64,000 nucleotides of DNA from Pseudomonas moorei (GTDB taxonomy: Bacteria; Pseudomonadota; Gammaproteobacteria; Pseudomonadales; Pseudomonadaceae): the NCBI RefSeq assembly GCF_008801475.1, contig NZ_VZPP01000001.1, positions 186,001-250,000 on the forward strand, written 5' to 3'. Of the stretch, positions 20,040 to 31,542 are shown one piece after another. A program made the position numbers and the translations under genes. The first letter of the stretch is position 1, and each line of letters starts with the position of its first letter. The notes beneath the pieces are model-generated. The model made no database searches. It was not told where the DNA came from and worked only from the letters and a program-made list of their open reading frames with translations.

Positions 20040-20963
20040 ATGTCGCAACTCCAGCGCTTACTGTTGATTGCTCCCGCCGCCATGACCCGTACACCGGCAT
20101 TCGACCGGGCTGCCGCCTTGGCCCATGCCATGCAATTGCCCTTGCACATTGTGGCGTTTGATTATGTCCAGGCCCTGGCGGTGGCCGGCTTTTTTGCCCC
20201 TGAGCAGATCAGCCAGGCCGTTGAAGGCTATCTGCAAACCCATCGGCAATGGTTGACGGAGCAAACCGGGTCGATGAGCAAGCTCGGCATCGAGGTCACC
20301 TGCGAAGTGGTGTGGGTCCAGCACCCCTACGAAGAGATTGTGCAATTCGTCAATGAGATGTCGCTGGTGATGATCGTCAAGGATGCGCAGGAAGAACCGG
20401 CCTTGAAACGGGTGTTCTTCACGCCGCTGGATTGGCAACTGTTGCGCGACTGCCCGGTACCGGTGCATCTGGTGACCCATTCGCTGAATCCGCGCCCTCG
20501 CAATGTGTTGGCGATCATCGATGTGCTGCGCAGTGAAGAGCAGGATCATGAATTCAACGATCAGATCATCGACGCCGCCGTGAAACTGGCCGAAGTCTGT
20601 AATGCCCGGCTGGAACTGCTGCATGTGTTTGACTGGACGTCTTTGTACACCCAGGACATGGGCTTTGGCGCACTGCCGCTGGCCACCGGCATTTATGAAG
20701 CGTTGGGCGCCGCTCAGCAGGATGCGTTTGCGGCGATCGCCGAACGCCATGGCGTACCACCCGAATGTCGCCATTTCATGGAGGGCATGCCAGTGCCGAG
20801 CATTTGTGAGTTCGCCGCCGAGCACGACTCGGATGTCATCGTCATGGGCACGGTTCAGAACAAGGGACTGGACAAGCTACTGGGGACCACGGCCGAGCAG
20901 TTGTTGCATCGGGCGCCGTGCAGTGTGTTGGCGATCAAGCCTGGCCGGATGTTGCAATCCTGA
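20040..20963 (+). CDS. Universal stress protein, two Usp domains
   Basis: A 307-aa tandem Usp with GAGGT four bases before the ATG; an in-frame GTG at 20025 is not needed. The C-terminal domain carries MGTVQNKGLDKLLGTTAEQLL. AFDYVQALAVAGFF near residue 40 closely parallels the copy at 28406 (AFDYVQSLAVAGLF), so these two are recent paralogues. Confidence 0.88.
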   Translation: MSQLQRLLLIAPAAMTRTPAFDRAAALAHAMQLPLHIVAFDYVQALAVAGFFAPEQISQAVEGYLQTHRQWLTEQTGSMSKLGIEVTCEVVWVQHPYEEIVQFVNEMSLVMIVKDAQEEPALKRVFFTPLDWQLLRDCPVPVHLVTHSLNPRPRNVLAIIDVLRSEEQDHEFNDQIIDAAVKLAEVCNARLELLHVFDWTSLYTQDMGFGALPLATGIYEALGAAQQDAFAAIAERHGVPPECRHFMEGMPVPSICEFAAEHDSDVIVMGTVQNKGLDKLLGTTAEQLLHRAPCSVLAIKPGRMLQS

Positions 20964-21011
20964 GCAATGGGGTGCGATGAGTCGTGTGGTGATGCTATGG
21001 GCGAGCGGGAA

Positions 21012-21758
21012 TCAGCAAGGAGCCGGTCGATGGCAGCCCACGACCAGTTGCTTGAGTCCTTCCATATTCTGGATCTTGACGTTGCGGCCAGTGATTGCCA
21101 CCAGGCCCTGATCGCGCAGATGGGCGATGCCGCGACAAACGGTTTCCAGACGCAGCCCCAGGTAGGAGCCGATTTCCTCGCGGCGCATTTTCAGGACAAA
21201 GTCGGTGGACGAATAACCACGGGTGTACAAACGTTGCGACAGGTTGAGCAGGAAAGCGGCCAGCCGCTCGTCCGAATTCATGTTGCCCAGCATCATCAGC
21301 ATGTCGTGATCACGCACGATTTCCCGGCTGAGGATTTTGTTCAGGTTGTGTTGCAGTGAGGGCAGCTCATGGGCGAGCTCTTCCAGATGCGCAAAGTGGA
21401 TGGGGCAGACCTCACTGTCCTCCAGGGCAACCGCATTGCACGCATGCAGGTCGGTGCTGATGGCATCCAGACCGAGCATTTCACCGGGAATCTGGAAGCC
21501 GGTGACTTGCTCGCGGCCATCGACCGACAGCACGCTGGTCTTGAACGAGCCGATTCGCACGGCATACAGCGAGCGCAACGGGTCGCCGGTGCGGTACAGC
21601 GCGACGCCTTTTTTGACCTTGAAACGTTGCACGATCAAGGTGTCCAGGCGTTCAATTTCCTCGCCGGTCATGCCAATCGGCAGGCACAACTCATGCACGC
21701 TGCAGCTGGAGCATGCAGCCTTGAGGTAGTGATTGTGCAGGGGGCGGGCTTCCGGCAT
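21012..21758 (-). CDS. FNR/Anr-family oxygen-sensing regulator
   Basis: A 248-aa Crp/FNR protein. The start at 21758 gives the usual short FNR leader; longer in-frame starts exist up to 21869. Three N-terminal cysteines in CSSCSVHELC (16, 19, 25) plus Cys108 (LHACNAV) can hold an oxygen-labile [4Fe-4S] cluster. The recognition helix reads LETVCRG: Glu and Arg of the FNR E-x-x-S-R code are kept, but Ser is Cys. It lies inside a cluster of Anr-boxed genes and is likely a second Anr copy tuned to this island, as P. putida has several Anr paralogues. Confidence 0.88.
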   Translation of the reverse strand: MPEARPLHNHYLKAACSSCSVHELCLPIGMTGEEIERLDTLIVQRFKVKKGVALYRTGDPLRSLYAVRIGSFKTSVLSVDGREQVTGFQIPGEMLGLDAISTDLHACNAVALEDSEVCPIHFAHLEELAHELPSLQHNLNKILSREIVRDHDMLMMLGNMNSDERLAAFLLNLSQRLYTRGYSSTDFVLKMRREEIGSYLGLRLETVCRGIAHLRDQGLVAITGRNVKIQNMEGLKQLVVGCHRPAPC

Positions 21759-21895
21759 GAGAGATGACGCCTCAGTGGATCTACTAAGCATAGGCCCCAG
21801 GACTTCGGGCGCGCGCCTCAATCGTACGTCGGCCGATGTTATCGACCAACGGGAAACGTCCTTGCGCATTTCTACCGGAGCAGTGGCCTGGGTAT

Positions 21896-21909
21896 CTGAT
21901 GTAAATCAA
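21896..21909. promoter_or_regulatory. Anr/FNR box
   Basis: CTGATGTAAATCAA, one mismatch, lies between the divergent regulator and phosphoketolase genes. Rightward use gives a start near 21944, 36 bp before the phosphoketolase ATG; it could also autoregulate the regulator gene. Confidence 0.7.
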
Positions 21910-21979
21910 GTCTCAAGCGATCCAGGCTCGCAGAATCGATAAAGGCCTATCAATGGGCCGGGCTGTGGCGGAGAAGGGC

Positions 21980-24376
21980 ATGAGCGATTTTCTAAATGCT
22001 GAGCAACTGGAGGGACTGGATGCCTATTGGCGGGCCTCCAACTATCTGGCCGTTGGGCAGATTTACCTCAAGGACAACCCGCTGTTGAAGCTGCCGTTGT
22101 CCCTGGAGCACATCAAACCGCGCCTGCTCGGTCATTGGGGCACGACACCCGGATTGAACCTGATCTATACCCACCTCAATCGCTTGATCAAGCAGTACGA
22201 TCTGAACATGATTTTCATCGCCGGTCCCGGTCATGGCGGCCCGGCGGTGGTCGCCCAGACCTATCTCGAAGGCACGTACACCGAGTTCTGTCCGTCGGTG
22301 GAGTGCAATGGCAACGGCCTGGTTCGCCTGTTTCGGCAGTTTTCGTGGCCTTATGGCATTTCCAGCCATGTCTCGGCACAGATTCCCGGATCGATCCACG
22401 AAGGCGGCGAACTGGGCTATAGCCTGGCCCATGCCTACGGTGCTGCGTTCGACAATCCTGAACTGATCGTCGCTTGCGTGATCGGTGACGGCGAGGCGGA
22501 AACAGGCACGCTGGCCGCCAGTTGGCATTCCAACAAGTTCCTCAATCCGGTGCGTGACGGCGCGGTGTTGCCGATCCTGCACCTTAACGGCTACAAAATC
22601 GCCAACCCCACCGTGCTGTCCAGAATCAGTGAGGACGAGCTGTCGGCGCTGCTGTATGGCTATGGCTACGATCCTTATTTCGTTGAAGGCGACGACCCGA
22701 TGCAAGTGCATCAGGCCCTGGCCCGGACGCTGGACACCATGGTGCTGAAGATCCAGGGCATTCAGCTCGACGCGCGCCGCTCCTGGCGATCCGCACCGCC
22801 GGAACGGCCGTTGTGGCCAATGCTGGTGTTACGGACCCCCAAAGGCTGGACCGGCCCGAAATTCGTCGATGGCCATCGTGTCGAGGGCACCTGGCGCGCG
22901 CACCAGGTGCCGCTGGCCGATTTCCGGCAACCGGCGCATTTGTGCCAGCTGGAAGAGTGGCTCAACAGCTATCGCCCCGACGAACTGTTCGATGCCAATG
23001 GTGCGTTGTTGCCCGAACTGGCGGCGCTGGCACCAACCGGTCATCGACGCATGAGCGCTAACCCCCATGCCAACGGTGGCGCACTGTTGCGAGCGTTGGA
23101 TCTGCCGTGCTTTGCCGACTATGCCGTGCCGCTCGAAGTGCCGGGCGGCCTGCGTGCTGAGGCCACACGGGTCATGGGTACGTATTTGCGCGACGTGATG
23201 AAAAACAACTTGAGCGCCAGTAACTTTCGCCTGTTCGGCCCGGATGAAACCGCCTCGAACCGGCTGGATGCCGTCTATGAGGTCAGCGCCAAGGCCTGGA
23301 TGGAGCCGCTGGAGCCGGACGACCTCAATCTGGCGGCCGATGGCCGGGTGATGGAAATCCTCAGTGAACAGGTGTGCGAGGGCTGGCTGGAGGGCTATTT
23401 GCTGACCGGGCGCCATGGCCTGCTGTCCTGTTACGAGGCCTTCATCCACATCGTCGATTCGATGGTCAACCAGCATGCCAAATGGCTGAAGATCGCCGCC
23501 GAGGTGCCATGGCGCAAACCGGTCGCTTCGCTCAACTACCTGCTGACCTCCCATGTCTGGCGTCAGGACCATAACGGTTTCTCCCACCAGGACCCGGGGT
23601 TCATCGATCTGGTGGCCAATAAAAAGTCGGACGTGGTGCGCATCTATCTGCCACCGGATGCCAATTGCCTGCTGTCCGTGACCGACCACTGCCTGCGAAG
23701 CCGCAACTACATCAACGTCATCGTCGCCGGCAAGCAGCCGGAATGGCAGTGGCTGGATATCGATGCCGCCATCCGCCATTGCCAGGCAGGTATCGGTCGC
23801 TGGGCCTGGGCGTGTCGTGATGATGGCGACCCGGACGTGGTGATGGCCTGCGCCGGTGACGTGCCGACCCTGGAAACCCTGGCCGCCGTGACCCTGTTGC
23901 GCGAGTACGTGCCGGACTTGCGGGTGCGGGTGGTCAATGTCGTGGACTTGATGGTTTTGCAATCGTCGTTCCAGCACCCCCACGGTCTGCCGGACAGTCG
24001 TTTCGATGAGTTCTTTACCCTCGACAAACCGGTGATTTTTGCCTTCCACGGCTACCCGGCGCTGATCCATCGACTGATCTACAAGCGCACCAATCATGAG
24101 AATTTCCACGTGCGCGGGTACAAGGAGGAGGGCGCGACCACCACGCCGTTCGACATGGCAGTACTCAACAACCTGGATCGTTATCAGTTGGCCCTGGACG
24201 TCATCGAGCGTGTGCCCCGGCTGCACGATCAGGTGCAAGGTGCGCGGTCGCGCTACTGGTCGACCATGGAGAAGCACAAGCTCTATCTCATTGAACACGG
24301 GCAGGACATGCCTGAAGTCCTGAACTGGCAATGGACGCCCGTGGCCGCCGGCGCAATCGAACACTCACCCGAGTAG
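21980..24376 (+). CDS. xfp: Phosphoketolase
   Basis: A 798-aa thiamine-diphosphate phosphoketolase that splits xylulose-5-P (and/or fructose-6-P) with phosphate to acetyl-phosphate plus a sugar phosphate. The start at 21980 has GGAG six bases upstream. The ThDP motif [19 protein letters not shown], the HGGPA segment and the C-terminal [14 protein letters not shown] are diagnostic. Under low oxygen it would supply acetyl-P/ATP without oxidation. Cotranscribed with the Usp gene 9 bp downstream. Confidence 0.93.
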   Translation: MSDFLNAEQLEGLDAYWRASNYLAVGQIYLKDNPLLKLPLSLEHIKPRLLGHWGTTPGLNLIYTHLNRLIKQYDLNMIFIAGPGHGGPAVVAQTYLEGTYTEFCPSVECNGNGLVRLFRQFSWPYGISSHVSAQIPGSIHEGGELGYSLAHAYGAAFDNPELIVACVIGDGEAETGTLAASWHSNKFLNPVRDGAVLPILHLNGYKIANPTVLSRISEDELSALLYGYGYDPYFVEGDDPMQVHQALARTLDTMVLKIQGIQLDARRSWRSAPPERPLWPMLVLRTPKGWTGPKFVDGHRVEGTWRAHQVPLADFRQPAHLCQLEEWLNSYRPDELFDANGALLPELAALAPTGHRRMSANPHANGGALLRALDLPCFADYAVPLEVPGGLRAEATRVMGTYLRDVMKNNLSASNFRLFGPDETASNRLDAVYEVSAKAWMEPLEPDDLNLAADGRVMEILSEQVCEGWLEGYLLTGRHGLLSCYEAFIHIVDSMVNQHAKWLKIAAEVPWRKPVASLNYLLTSHVWRQDHNGFSHQDPGFIDLVANKKSDVVRIYLPPDANCLLSVTDHCLRSRNYINVIVAGKQPEWQWLDIDAAIRHCQAGIGRWAWACRDDGDPDVVMACAGDVPTLETLAAVTLLREYVPDLRVRVVNVVDLMVLQSSFQHPHGLPDSRFDEFFTLDKPVIFAFHGYPALIHRLIYKRTNHENFHVRGYKEEGATTTPFDMAVLNNLDRYQLALDVIERVPRLHDQVQGARSRYWSTMEKHKLYLIEHGQDMPEVLNWQWTPVAAGAIEHSPE

Positions 24377-24385
24377 AGGCAGATC

Positions 24386-25270
24386 ATGAGCCAGTACCAA
24401 AAGCTGTTATTGATCATCAACCCAGCCTTGCGCCATTCCCCGGCGGTCAATCATGCGGCCGCGCTGGCCAAGGCCAGCGGCGCCAGTTTGCACATCGCAG
24501 GGTTGATAGGGCCGCTGGACCTTTTGTCCTTTCTTGAACAGGGTGACCGGGAAACGGCGCGGGAGGCCTACCTGCAGGATCACCGCGACTGGCTCAAGGC
24601 GCAGACCGACAATTTGCGTACCCGGGGACTCGAGGTGACGATCGAGGTGGCATGGGCCGATGACCTGCGCGAAGACATCCTGGCGCATGTCGCGGAAATG
24701 CAGCCCGACCTGCTGATCAAGGAAGTTCAGCATGAATCCTTGCTCAAGCGGGCCTTTTTCACGCCCCTGGACTGGTACTTGCTGCGTCACTGCCCGATAC
24801 CGGTGTACCTGGTGGGTGCGAGCAGTTTCGTATTGCCGCGCAAGATTGTTGCCGCGGTGGAGGTGTCCGACAAGGAGTCGCCCGACAACGAACTCAATGA
24901 GCGGATCATTCAGCAAGCCACCGCCCTGGCCATGCAATGCGGTGCTGATCTGCATTTGCTCTACGCCTGCAACATTTCGGCGGGTTACCTGGCGGACATG
25001 GACGGTCTGACGCTTGCGGAATTGACCAAGGCGTTGCGCAAGGACCTGGAAAAGAACTTCCTCAAGTTGGCGAGCCAATACGGAGTGTCCGCCGACCATC
25101 GACATTTCGTGATCGGGCACCCCGTCTCTGCGTTGAGCGAGTTTGCCAATGAGCAGAACGTCGATGTGATCGTGATGGGCAAAGTCCAGTCCGGTGGAGT
25201 GGACAAGCTGTTGGGCAGTACGACCGAACACATCCTGTATCAGGTCCCTTGCTGCGTCATGGCGGTCTAG
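24386..25270 (+). CDS. Universal stress protein, two Usp domains
   Basis: A 294-aa tandem Usp, close paralogue of the protein at 11689: both start MSQYQ, both have the RDWLK, KEVQHES, KRAFFTPLDW and GSTTEHILYQVPC blocks. The ATP signature is MGKVQSGGVDKLLGSTTEH. It follows the phosphoketolase gene closely, so it shares its Anr-type promoter. Confidence 0.88.
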   Translation: MSQYQKLLLIINPALRHSPAVNHAAALAKASGASLHIAGLIGPLDLLSFLEQGDRETAREAYLQDHRDWLKAQTDNLRTRGLEVTIEVAWADDLREDILAHVAEMQPDLLIKEVQHESLLKRAFFTPLDWYLLRHCPIPVYLVGASSFVLPRKIVAAVEVSDKESPDNELNERIIQQATALAMQCGADLHLLYACNISAGYLADMDGLTLAELTKALRKDLEKNFLKLASQYGVSADHRHFVIGHPVSALSEFANEQNVDVIVMGKVQSGGVDKLLGSTTEHILYQVPCCVMAV

Positions 25271-25293
25271 AGGCGTCGAGGGGTGGCAGACCC

Positions 25294-27135
<1,842 letters not shown>

Positions 27136-27199
27136 GACCTTGGCTCGGTAATGGGCGCAGGGAGCCGGACAGGCGGCGCTTGAATCACCCAGGGCGGGC

Positions 27200-27847
27200 T
27201 CAGGCAATCAGCAACTGATCGTCCACCTGGCTGACCCCCGGCACCGCCCAGGCGGCCCGTTCCGCGATCTGACGCTCACGCCAGAAATGCACCCGGCCTT
27301 CGAGTTTCACCACGCCGCCTTCGACCTTGACGCGTATCGCCTTGGCGTCGACTTCGGCATTGCGTTTGAGGGCTTCTTCGATGCTGTGCTGGATATCGAC
27401 GACATCCACCCGCGGACGAAGGGTGAGGCGGTTGTCCACGCCCACCACGCCGGACAATTTGCGCACCGCACGCTCTGCGGTTTCTTTCTGGTATTGCCAG
27501 TCCACCTGGCCTTCGAGGGTAATCCAGCCCTTCTGCACGGTGAGCTTGATGTCGCCCTCGGGAATGTCGGAGCTCCAGGTGATGATGTTCAAGGCGCGGT
27601 TGGCGATGGTGTCATCCGCCGTGCCAGCGCCCTTTTCCAGCCTGACCTGGATTTCCTCGGCCACGGCGCGTACGCCTTTTATGGCTTTGACCGCGCGTTC
27701 GGCGTTGACCTTCTGGGCATAGGTATTGACGTGGCCGGAGAGGGTGACAATACCGTTCTCCACGCTCACGCCAATGTTGGCGGCGTCGATGTGCGGCTGG
27801 AATTCCAGTTCTTCCAGAATGGTTTTACGTAGGCTCAAGTCGCTCAT
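27200..27847 (-). CDS. Triple BON-domain protein
   Basis: A 215-aa protein with three BON domains (about 1-72, 78-145, 150-215), each with the central Gly pattern (ENGIVTLSGHV, QKGWITLEGQV, EGGVVKLEGRV). No signal peptide is visible from this start, so it may be cytoplasmic, or a longer form could begin upstream. BON domains bind membranes or ligands. Its position before ftsH suggests joint regulation from the Anr box at 27935. Confidence 0.87.
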   Translation of the reverse strand: MSDLSLRKTILEELEFQPHIDAANIGVSVENGIVTLSGHVNTYAQKVNAERAVKAIKGVRAVAEEIQVRLEKGAGTADDTIANRALNIITWSSDIPEGDIKLTVQKGWITLEGQVDWQYQKETAERAVRKLSGVVGVDNRLTLRPRVDVVDIQHSIEEALKRNAEVDAKAIRVKVEGGVVKLEGRVHFWRERQIAERAAWAVPGVSQVDDQLLIA

Positions 27848-27934
27848 GATCGTGTCCTGTGGCGGATGTACGGAATGGCAGAGGGTCACATGAACCCGGT
27901 TTGTTTTTTTGTACGCCTGATCGACGCGAAGACC

Positions 27935-27948
27935 TTGAGTTAAATCAA
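27935..27948. promoter_or_regulatory. Anr/FNR box
   Basis: TTGAGTTAAATCAA, one mismatch. Leftward use predicts RNA from about 27900 through the BON and ftsH-like genes. Confidence 0.7.
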
Positions 27949-27993
27949 TAAGCCTCCAGTGAGCGCCCGTGCAACCCGCCAGCCAGCGATCTG

Positions 27994-28007
27994 TTGACAA
28001 AAATCAG
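27994..28007. promoter_or_regulatory. Anr/FNR box
   Basis: TTGACAAAAATCAG, two mismatches. Rightward use predicts a start near 28042, 43 bp before the small lipoprotein gene. With the 27935 box it forms another divergent Anr pair. Confidence 0.6.
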
Positions 28008-28084
28008 AGTGCGCAGGCGCGGGCACCCGATACTCGGTTCAGTGGTCCGAGGCTTTTCAGCCGCATTCAACCGAGGGAATAACC

Positions 28085-28339
28085 ATGAACAAGTGTGTGT
28101 CCGTTGCATTGCTGAGTGTTCTGCTGGCCGCGACGGCCGGGTGCAGCAACAAGCACGCCCAGGAAATCGATGCCCGGCTGGAGTCCGCGGAAAACAACGC
28201 CGCTTCGGCACGGCTCAGGGCCGATGAAGCCTACAACAAGGCCGAACAGGCGGCGCAAGCAGCCGCCCAGGCGCAACGCACGGCCGATGAAGCCAATACC
28301 CGCGCCAGCCGGATGCTGGAAAAGGCCACGCGCAAGTAA
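28085..28339 (+). CDS. OprI/Lpp-like small outer-membrane lipoprotein
   Basis: An 84-aa lipoprotein: signal peptide with lipobox TAGC (Cys20), then an Ala-rich heptad coiled coil (Ala/Glu/Arg pattern to residue 80) ending in RK, as in Lpp and OprI, where the C-terminal Lys is linked to peptidoglycan. Likely a low-oxygen variant of the major lipoprotein, given the Anr box upstream and the Usp gene following by 66 bp. Confidence 0.87.
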   Translation: MNKCVSVALLSVLLAATAGCSNKHAQEIDARLESAENNAASARLRADEAYNKAEQAAQAAAQAQRTADEANTRASRMLEKATRK

Positions 28340-28405
28340 TGAGTGATAGCCCGCACGACTGGACGTCGGGTGGGCTGTACGCCGGTAGGCAGGGCGAGGT
28401 CTGTG

Positions 28406-29326
28406 ATGGTGAAACTCAAACGTATCCTGTTGATTGCCCCCAACGAAATGGTTCGCACCCCGGCGTTTGACCGGGCCCATGCCCTGGCCAGTGCCACCGG
28501 GGCGTTGTTGCACATCGTTGCGTTCGATTATGTGCAGTCACTGGCGGTGGCCGGGCTGTTTGACCACGACGCCATGGCCCAGGCTCGGGAAGGCTACTTG
28601 CAGGTGCATCGCCAGTGGCTGGAGCAGCAAGCCAGGTTTCACCGCTGCGTCGGGCGGCCGGTGACCACCGAGGTGGTCTGGGCCAGGACCAGCCTGGCGC
28701 ACGTGCTCGAGTATGTGAATGACTTCCATCCGGACCTGGTGATCAAGGACACCCACCATGTCCCGGCCCTCGACCGCGCGTTCCACCGTCCCCTGGACTG
28801 GCTGTTGCTGCGCGATTGTCCGGCGCACTTGCACCTGGTGACCGGAGCGAAAAACCCGAAACCGTTGAAGATTCTCGCCGCGGTCGATCTGTCGCATCTG
28901 GAGCAACTGACCCAGGGCCTCAATGACCGGATTCTCGATTTGGCAGCGACCCTGTCGGCCTCCTGTGGCGCCGCCTTGCACCTGCTCAACGTCAACAGCT
29001 GGTCGGTGATGGGCGACTCGCCAACGAGTCTGCCGACCCCCGCGCTGGATGACAGTTTGCGAGACGCGATCAACGATGCGCAGCAAGAGGCGTTTGATGA
29101 ACTGGCCGATCGCTACGGGATTGAACAGAAGCGCCGGCATCTGGAGACGGGTATCCCGCATCGGGTGATTACACGGTTCGCCCGACAGCACGCCTTCGAC
29201 ATCGTAGTGCTGGGCACGACCTACGCCCATGGGATCGACCGGTTCATCGGCAGCACCGCCGAAAGCGTGTTGAACAAGGCACCGTGCAGTCTGGTGATCG
29301 TCAAACCGTTGCCATGGCTCGACTGA
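28406..29326 (+). CDS. Universal stress protein, two Usp domains
   Basis: A 306-aa tandem Usp starting at 28406, where GAGGT sits five bases upstream. AFDYVQSLAVAGLF marks it as sister to the 20040 copy. The C-terminal ATP loop is altered: LGTTYAHGIDRFIGSTAESVL keeps the G-x-x-x-x-G and GST elements. Fifth Usp of the island. Confidence 0.87.
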   Translation: MVKLKRILLIAPNEMVRTPAFDRAHALASATGALLHIVAFDYVQSLAVAGLFDHDAMAQAREGYLQVHRQWLEQQARFHRCVGRPVTTEVVWARTSLAHVLEYVNDFHPDLVIKDTHHVPALDRAFHRPLDWLLLRDCPAHLHLVTGAKNPKPLKILAAVDLSHLEQLTQGLNDRILDLAATLSASCGAALHLLNVNSWSVMGDSPTSLPTPALDDSLRDAINDAQQEAFDELADRYGIEQKRRHLETGIPHRVITRFARQHAFDIVVLGTTYAHGIDRFIGSTAESVLNKAPCSLVIVKPLPWLD

Positions 29327-29349
29327 CAGGGCAGTCGTCGCGCTCATCG

Positions 29350-29363
29350 TTGATAAAAATCAA
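29350..29363. promoter_or_regulatory. Anr/FNR box
   Basis: TTGATAAAAATCAA, perfect palindrome. Rightward use starts RNA near 29398, 26 bp before the metallo-beta-lactamase/beta-CASP gene and possibly through the exporter operon. Confidence 0.85.
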
Positions 29364-29423
29364 CAGCACAGAGGCCGCAAAGAGCGATCAATAGCGCTCC
29401 CATGAACCTTCAAGGAGACGGCC

Positions 29424-30797
29424 ATGCGCATGACATTTCTGGGCGCAGCGGGCACGGTCACTGGCAGCAAGTACTTGCTCGAGCATCGTGACCAGCATGT
29501 ACTGATCGATTGCGGGTTGTTCCAGGGCTACAAGCAACTGCGCTTGCACAACTGGGAACCGTTCCGCTTGCCCGTCCAGGACCTCGATGCCATCGTCCTG
29601 ACCCACGCTCATCTGGATCACAGCGGCTACCTGCCGGTGCTGGTGCGCAATGGCTATCGCGGGCCGGTCTACGCCACGCCCGCGACCTGCGAACTGGTGA
29701 AGATCCTGCTGCTCGACAGTGGCCGCTTGCAGGAAGAAGAAGCCGAGTTTGCCAATCGGCACGGGTTCTCCAAACACACGCCCGCGTTGCCGCTCTACAC
29801 CGAAGACGATGCGCAACGGGCCTTGAAACTGCTGCGACCCATAGAGCTGCATCACCGGATGGACATTGTTCCCGGCATGAGCATTCTGATGCGCTGCGCC
29901 GGGCATATCCTCGGGGCCGCCACGGTGGAGGTTGTCGCCGACGGCACCACGCTGGTGTGCTCCGGTGACCTGGGGCGGCCGAACGATCCCTTGATGTACG
30001 CCCCGGAGCTCATCGAACAGACCGACTACTTGCTGGTGGAGTCGACCTACGGCGATCGCCAGCACCCGGCCGAGGACCCTGAAGCGCAGTTGGCGGACGT
30101 CATCACCCGTACCGCGTTGCGCCATGGCATCACCCTGGTGCCGTCGTTTGCCGTCGGGCGTGCGCAGTTGTTGATGTATCACCTGTATCGGTTGATGCAG
30201 AAACGGGCGATCCCGGACTTGCCGATCTACCTGAACAGCCCCATGGCGACGGATGTCACGCTGCTGTACCAACGGTTTCGCAACGAGCATCGGTTGTCCC
30301 TGGAGGAATGCGAGGGCATGTGCCATGTGGCGCAGTTCGTACGCACCACCAAGGACTCCATTGAACTGGATCAGCGCAACACCCCGGCCGTGATTATCGC
30401 CGCCAGTGGCATGGCCACGGGAGGACGGGTGATTCACCACCTCAAGACCCTGGCCCCCAACCCGGTCAACACTTTGCTGGTCCCGGGTTTCCAGGCCGGT
30501 GGTACCCGTGGCGCGCAGATTGTCGCGGGCGCGCCTTCGGTGCGGATCCACGGCAAGGAAGTACCGATACGCGCCGAGGTGGTCCCGATGCAAACCTTGT
30601 CCGCCCATGCGGACGCCGACGAAATCATGCAATGGCTGCGCGGATTCAAGCGGCCACCGAAACACACCTATGTCGTGCACGGAGAGCCCAACGCTTCGGA
30701 TGTGCTGCGTCGACGGATCAGTCTGGAACTGGGCTGGTCGGTGTCGGTGCCGGAGTATCGCGACAGCGTCGAACTGACCCACGTCGACCCGTCTTGA
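29424..30797 (+). CDS. Metallo-beta-lactamase/beta-CASP fold protein
   Basis: A 457-aa MBL-fold protein with a C-terminal RNA-specificity (RMMBL) domain. Metal motif THAHLDHSGYLP (H-x-H-x-D-H), later metal ligands CAGHILGA, GDLG and the final HADADE/VVHGE region are intact. The beta-CASP cap is about residues 200-370. It resembles the YSH1/CPSF-73-like bacterial nucleases and is probably an RNA nuclease; a role in anaerobic mRNA turnover is an inference. Encoded 26 bp before the ABC exporter. Confidence 0.85.
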   Translation: MRMTFLGAAGTVTGSKYLLEHRDQHVLIDCGLFQGYKQLRLHNWEPFRLPVQDLDAIVLTHAHLDHSGYLPVLVRNGYRGPVYATPATCELVKILLLDSGRLQEEEAEFANRHGFSKHTPALPLYTEDDAQRALKLLRPIELHHRMDIVPGMSILMRCAGHILGAATVEVVADGTTLVCSGDLGRPNDPLMYAPELIEQTDYLLVESTYGDRQHPAEDPEAQLADVITRTALRHGITLVPSFAVGRAQLLMYHLYRLMQKRAIPDLPIYLNSPMATDVTLLYQRFRNEHRLSLEECEGMCHVAQFVRTTKDSIELDQRNTPAVIIAASGMATGGRVIHHLKTLAPNPVNTLLVPGFQAGGTRGAQIVAGAPSVRIHGKEVPIRAEVVPMQTLSAHADADEIMQWLRGFKRPPKHTYVVHGEPNASDVLRRRISLELGWSVSVPEYRDSVELTHVDPS

Positions 30798-30822
30798 CAT
30801 TCAGCACAGGGCAGGAAAACGC

Positions 30823-31542
30823 ATGAGCACCACCGCCGTCGCCACGGACCATCATCCGGCAATCGTTTCCAGCGGGCTGTGCAAGTGGTTTGGCGAAGGG
30901 GATGCGCGGATGAAGGCGGTCGATGAGGTGGCGCTAGTCGCGCAGTTTGGCGAAATGGTGTTCATTGTCGGGCCTTCGGGCAGTGGCAAGACCACGCTGT
31001 TGAGCATGATTTCCGGCATATTGCGGCCCGACGCCGGGACGGTCACGATCAATGGTCAGGACATCTGGAGCCTGAGCAGCGATCAACTGGCAGAGCTGCG
31101 CCTCAACAACATCGGGTTCGTGTTCCAGGACTACCACCTCTTCGCACGGCTGACCGCCGCCGAGAATGTCGCCATTCCCCTGATTCTCCAGCACCACGAC
31201 TGGAACGATGCCATCGCACAGGCCAGGCAAAGCCTGGAAGTGGTGGGGCTCAAGGATCGGGGGGACATTCTGCCGGTCAAGCTTTCCGGCGGTGAGCAAC
31301 AACGGGTGGCCATTGCCCGTGCGATCGTGAGCAGGCCGCAGATCCTGATTCTGGATGAGCCCACGGCATCCCTCGACGGTGATACCGGCAAAATGATCAT
31401 CGCCTTCGTCAAGGAGCGGGTCCTCAATGAGCAGCGCTGCATCTTGATCGTTACCCACGATGCGCGGATCAACGAGTACGCCGATCGGATCATTTACATG
31501 GAAGACGGCCGGATCACCGAGCCCAAGGGAACTTCGCCGTGA
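30823..31542 (+). CDS. ABC exporter ATPase (LolD/MacB/DevA type)
   Basis: A 239-aa ATPase: Walker A GPSGSGKT, Q-loop FVFQDYH, signature LSGGEQQRVAIARA, Walker B ILILDEP, and H-loop VTHDARI. It powers the FtsX-like permease encoded three genes later. The stop overlaps the start of the membrane-fusion gene by ATGA-type coupling. Confidence 0.9.
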   Translation: MSTTAVATDHHPAIVSSGLCKWFGEGDARMKAVDEVALVAQFGEMVFIVGPSGSGKTTLLSMISGILRPDAGTVTINGQDIWSLSSDQLAELRLNNIGFVFQDYHLFARLTAAENVAIPLILQHHDWNDAIAQARQSLEVVGLKDRGDILPVKLSGGEQQRVAIARAIVSRPQILILDEPTASLDGDTGKMIIAFVKERVLNEQRCILIVTHDARINEYADRIIYMEDGRITEPKGTSP

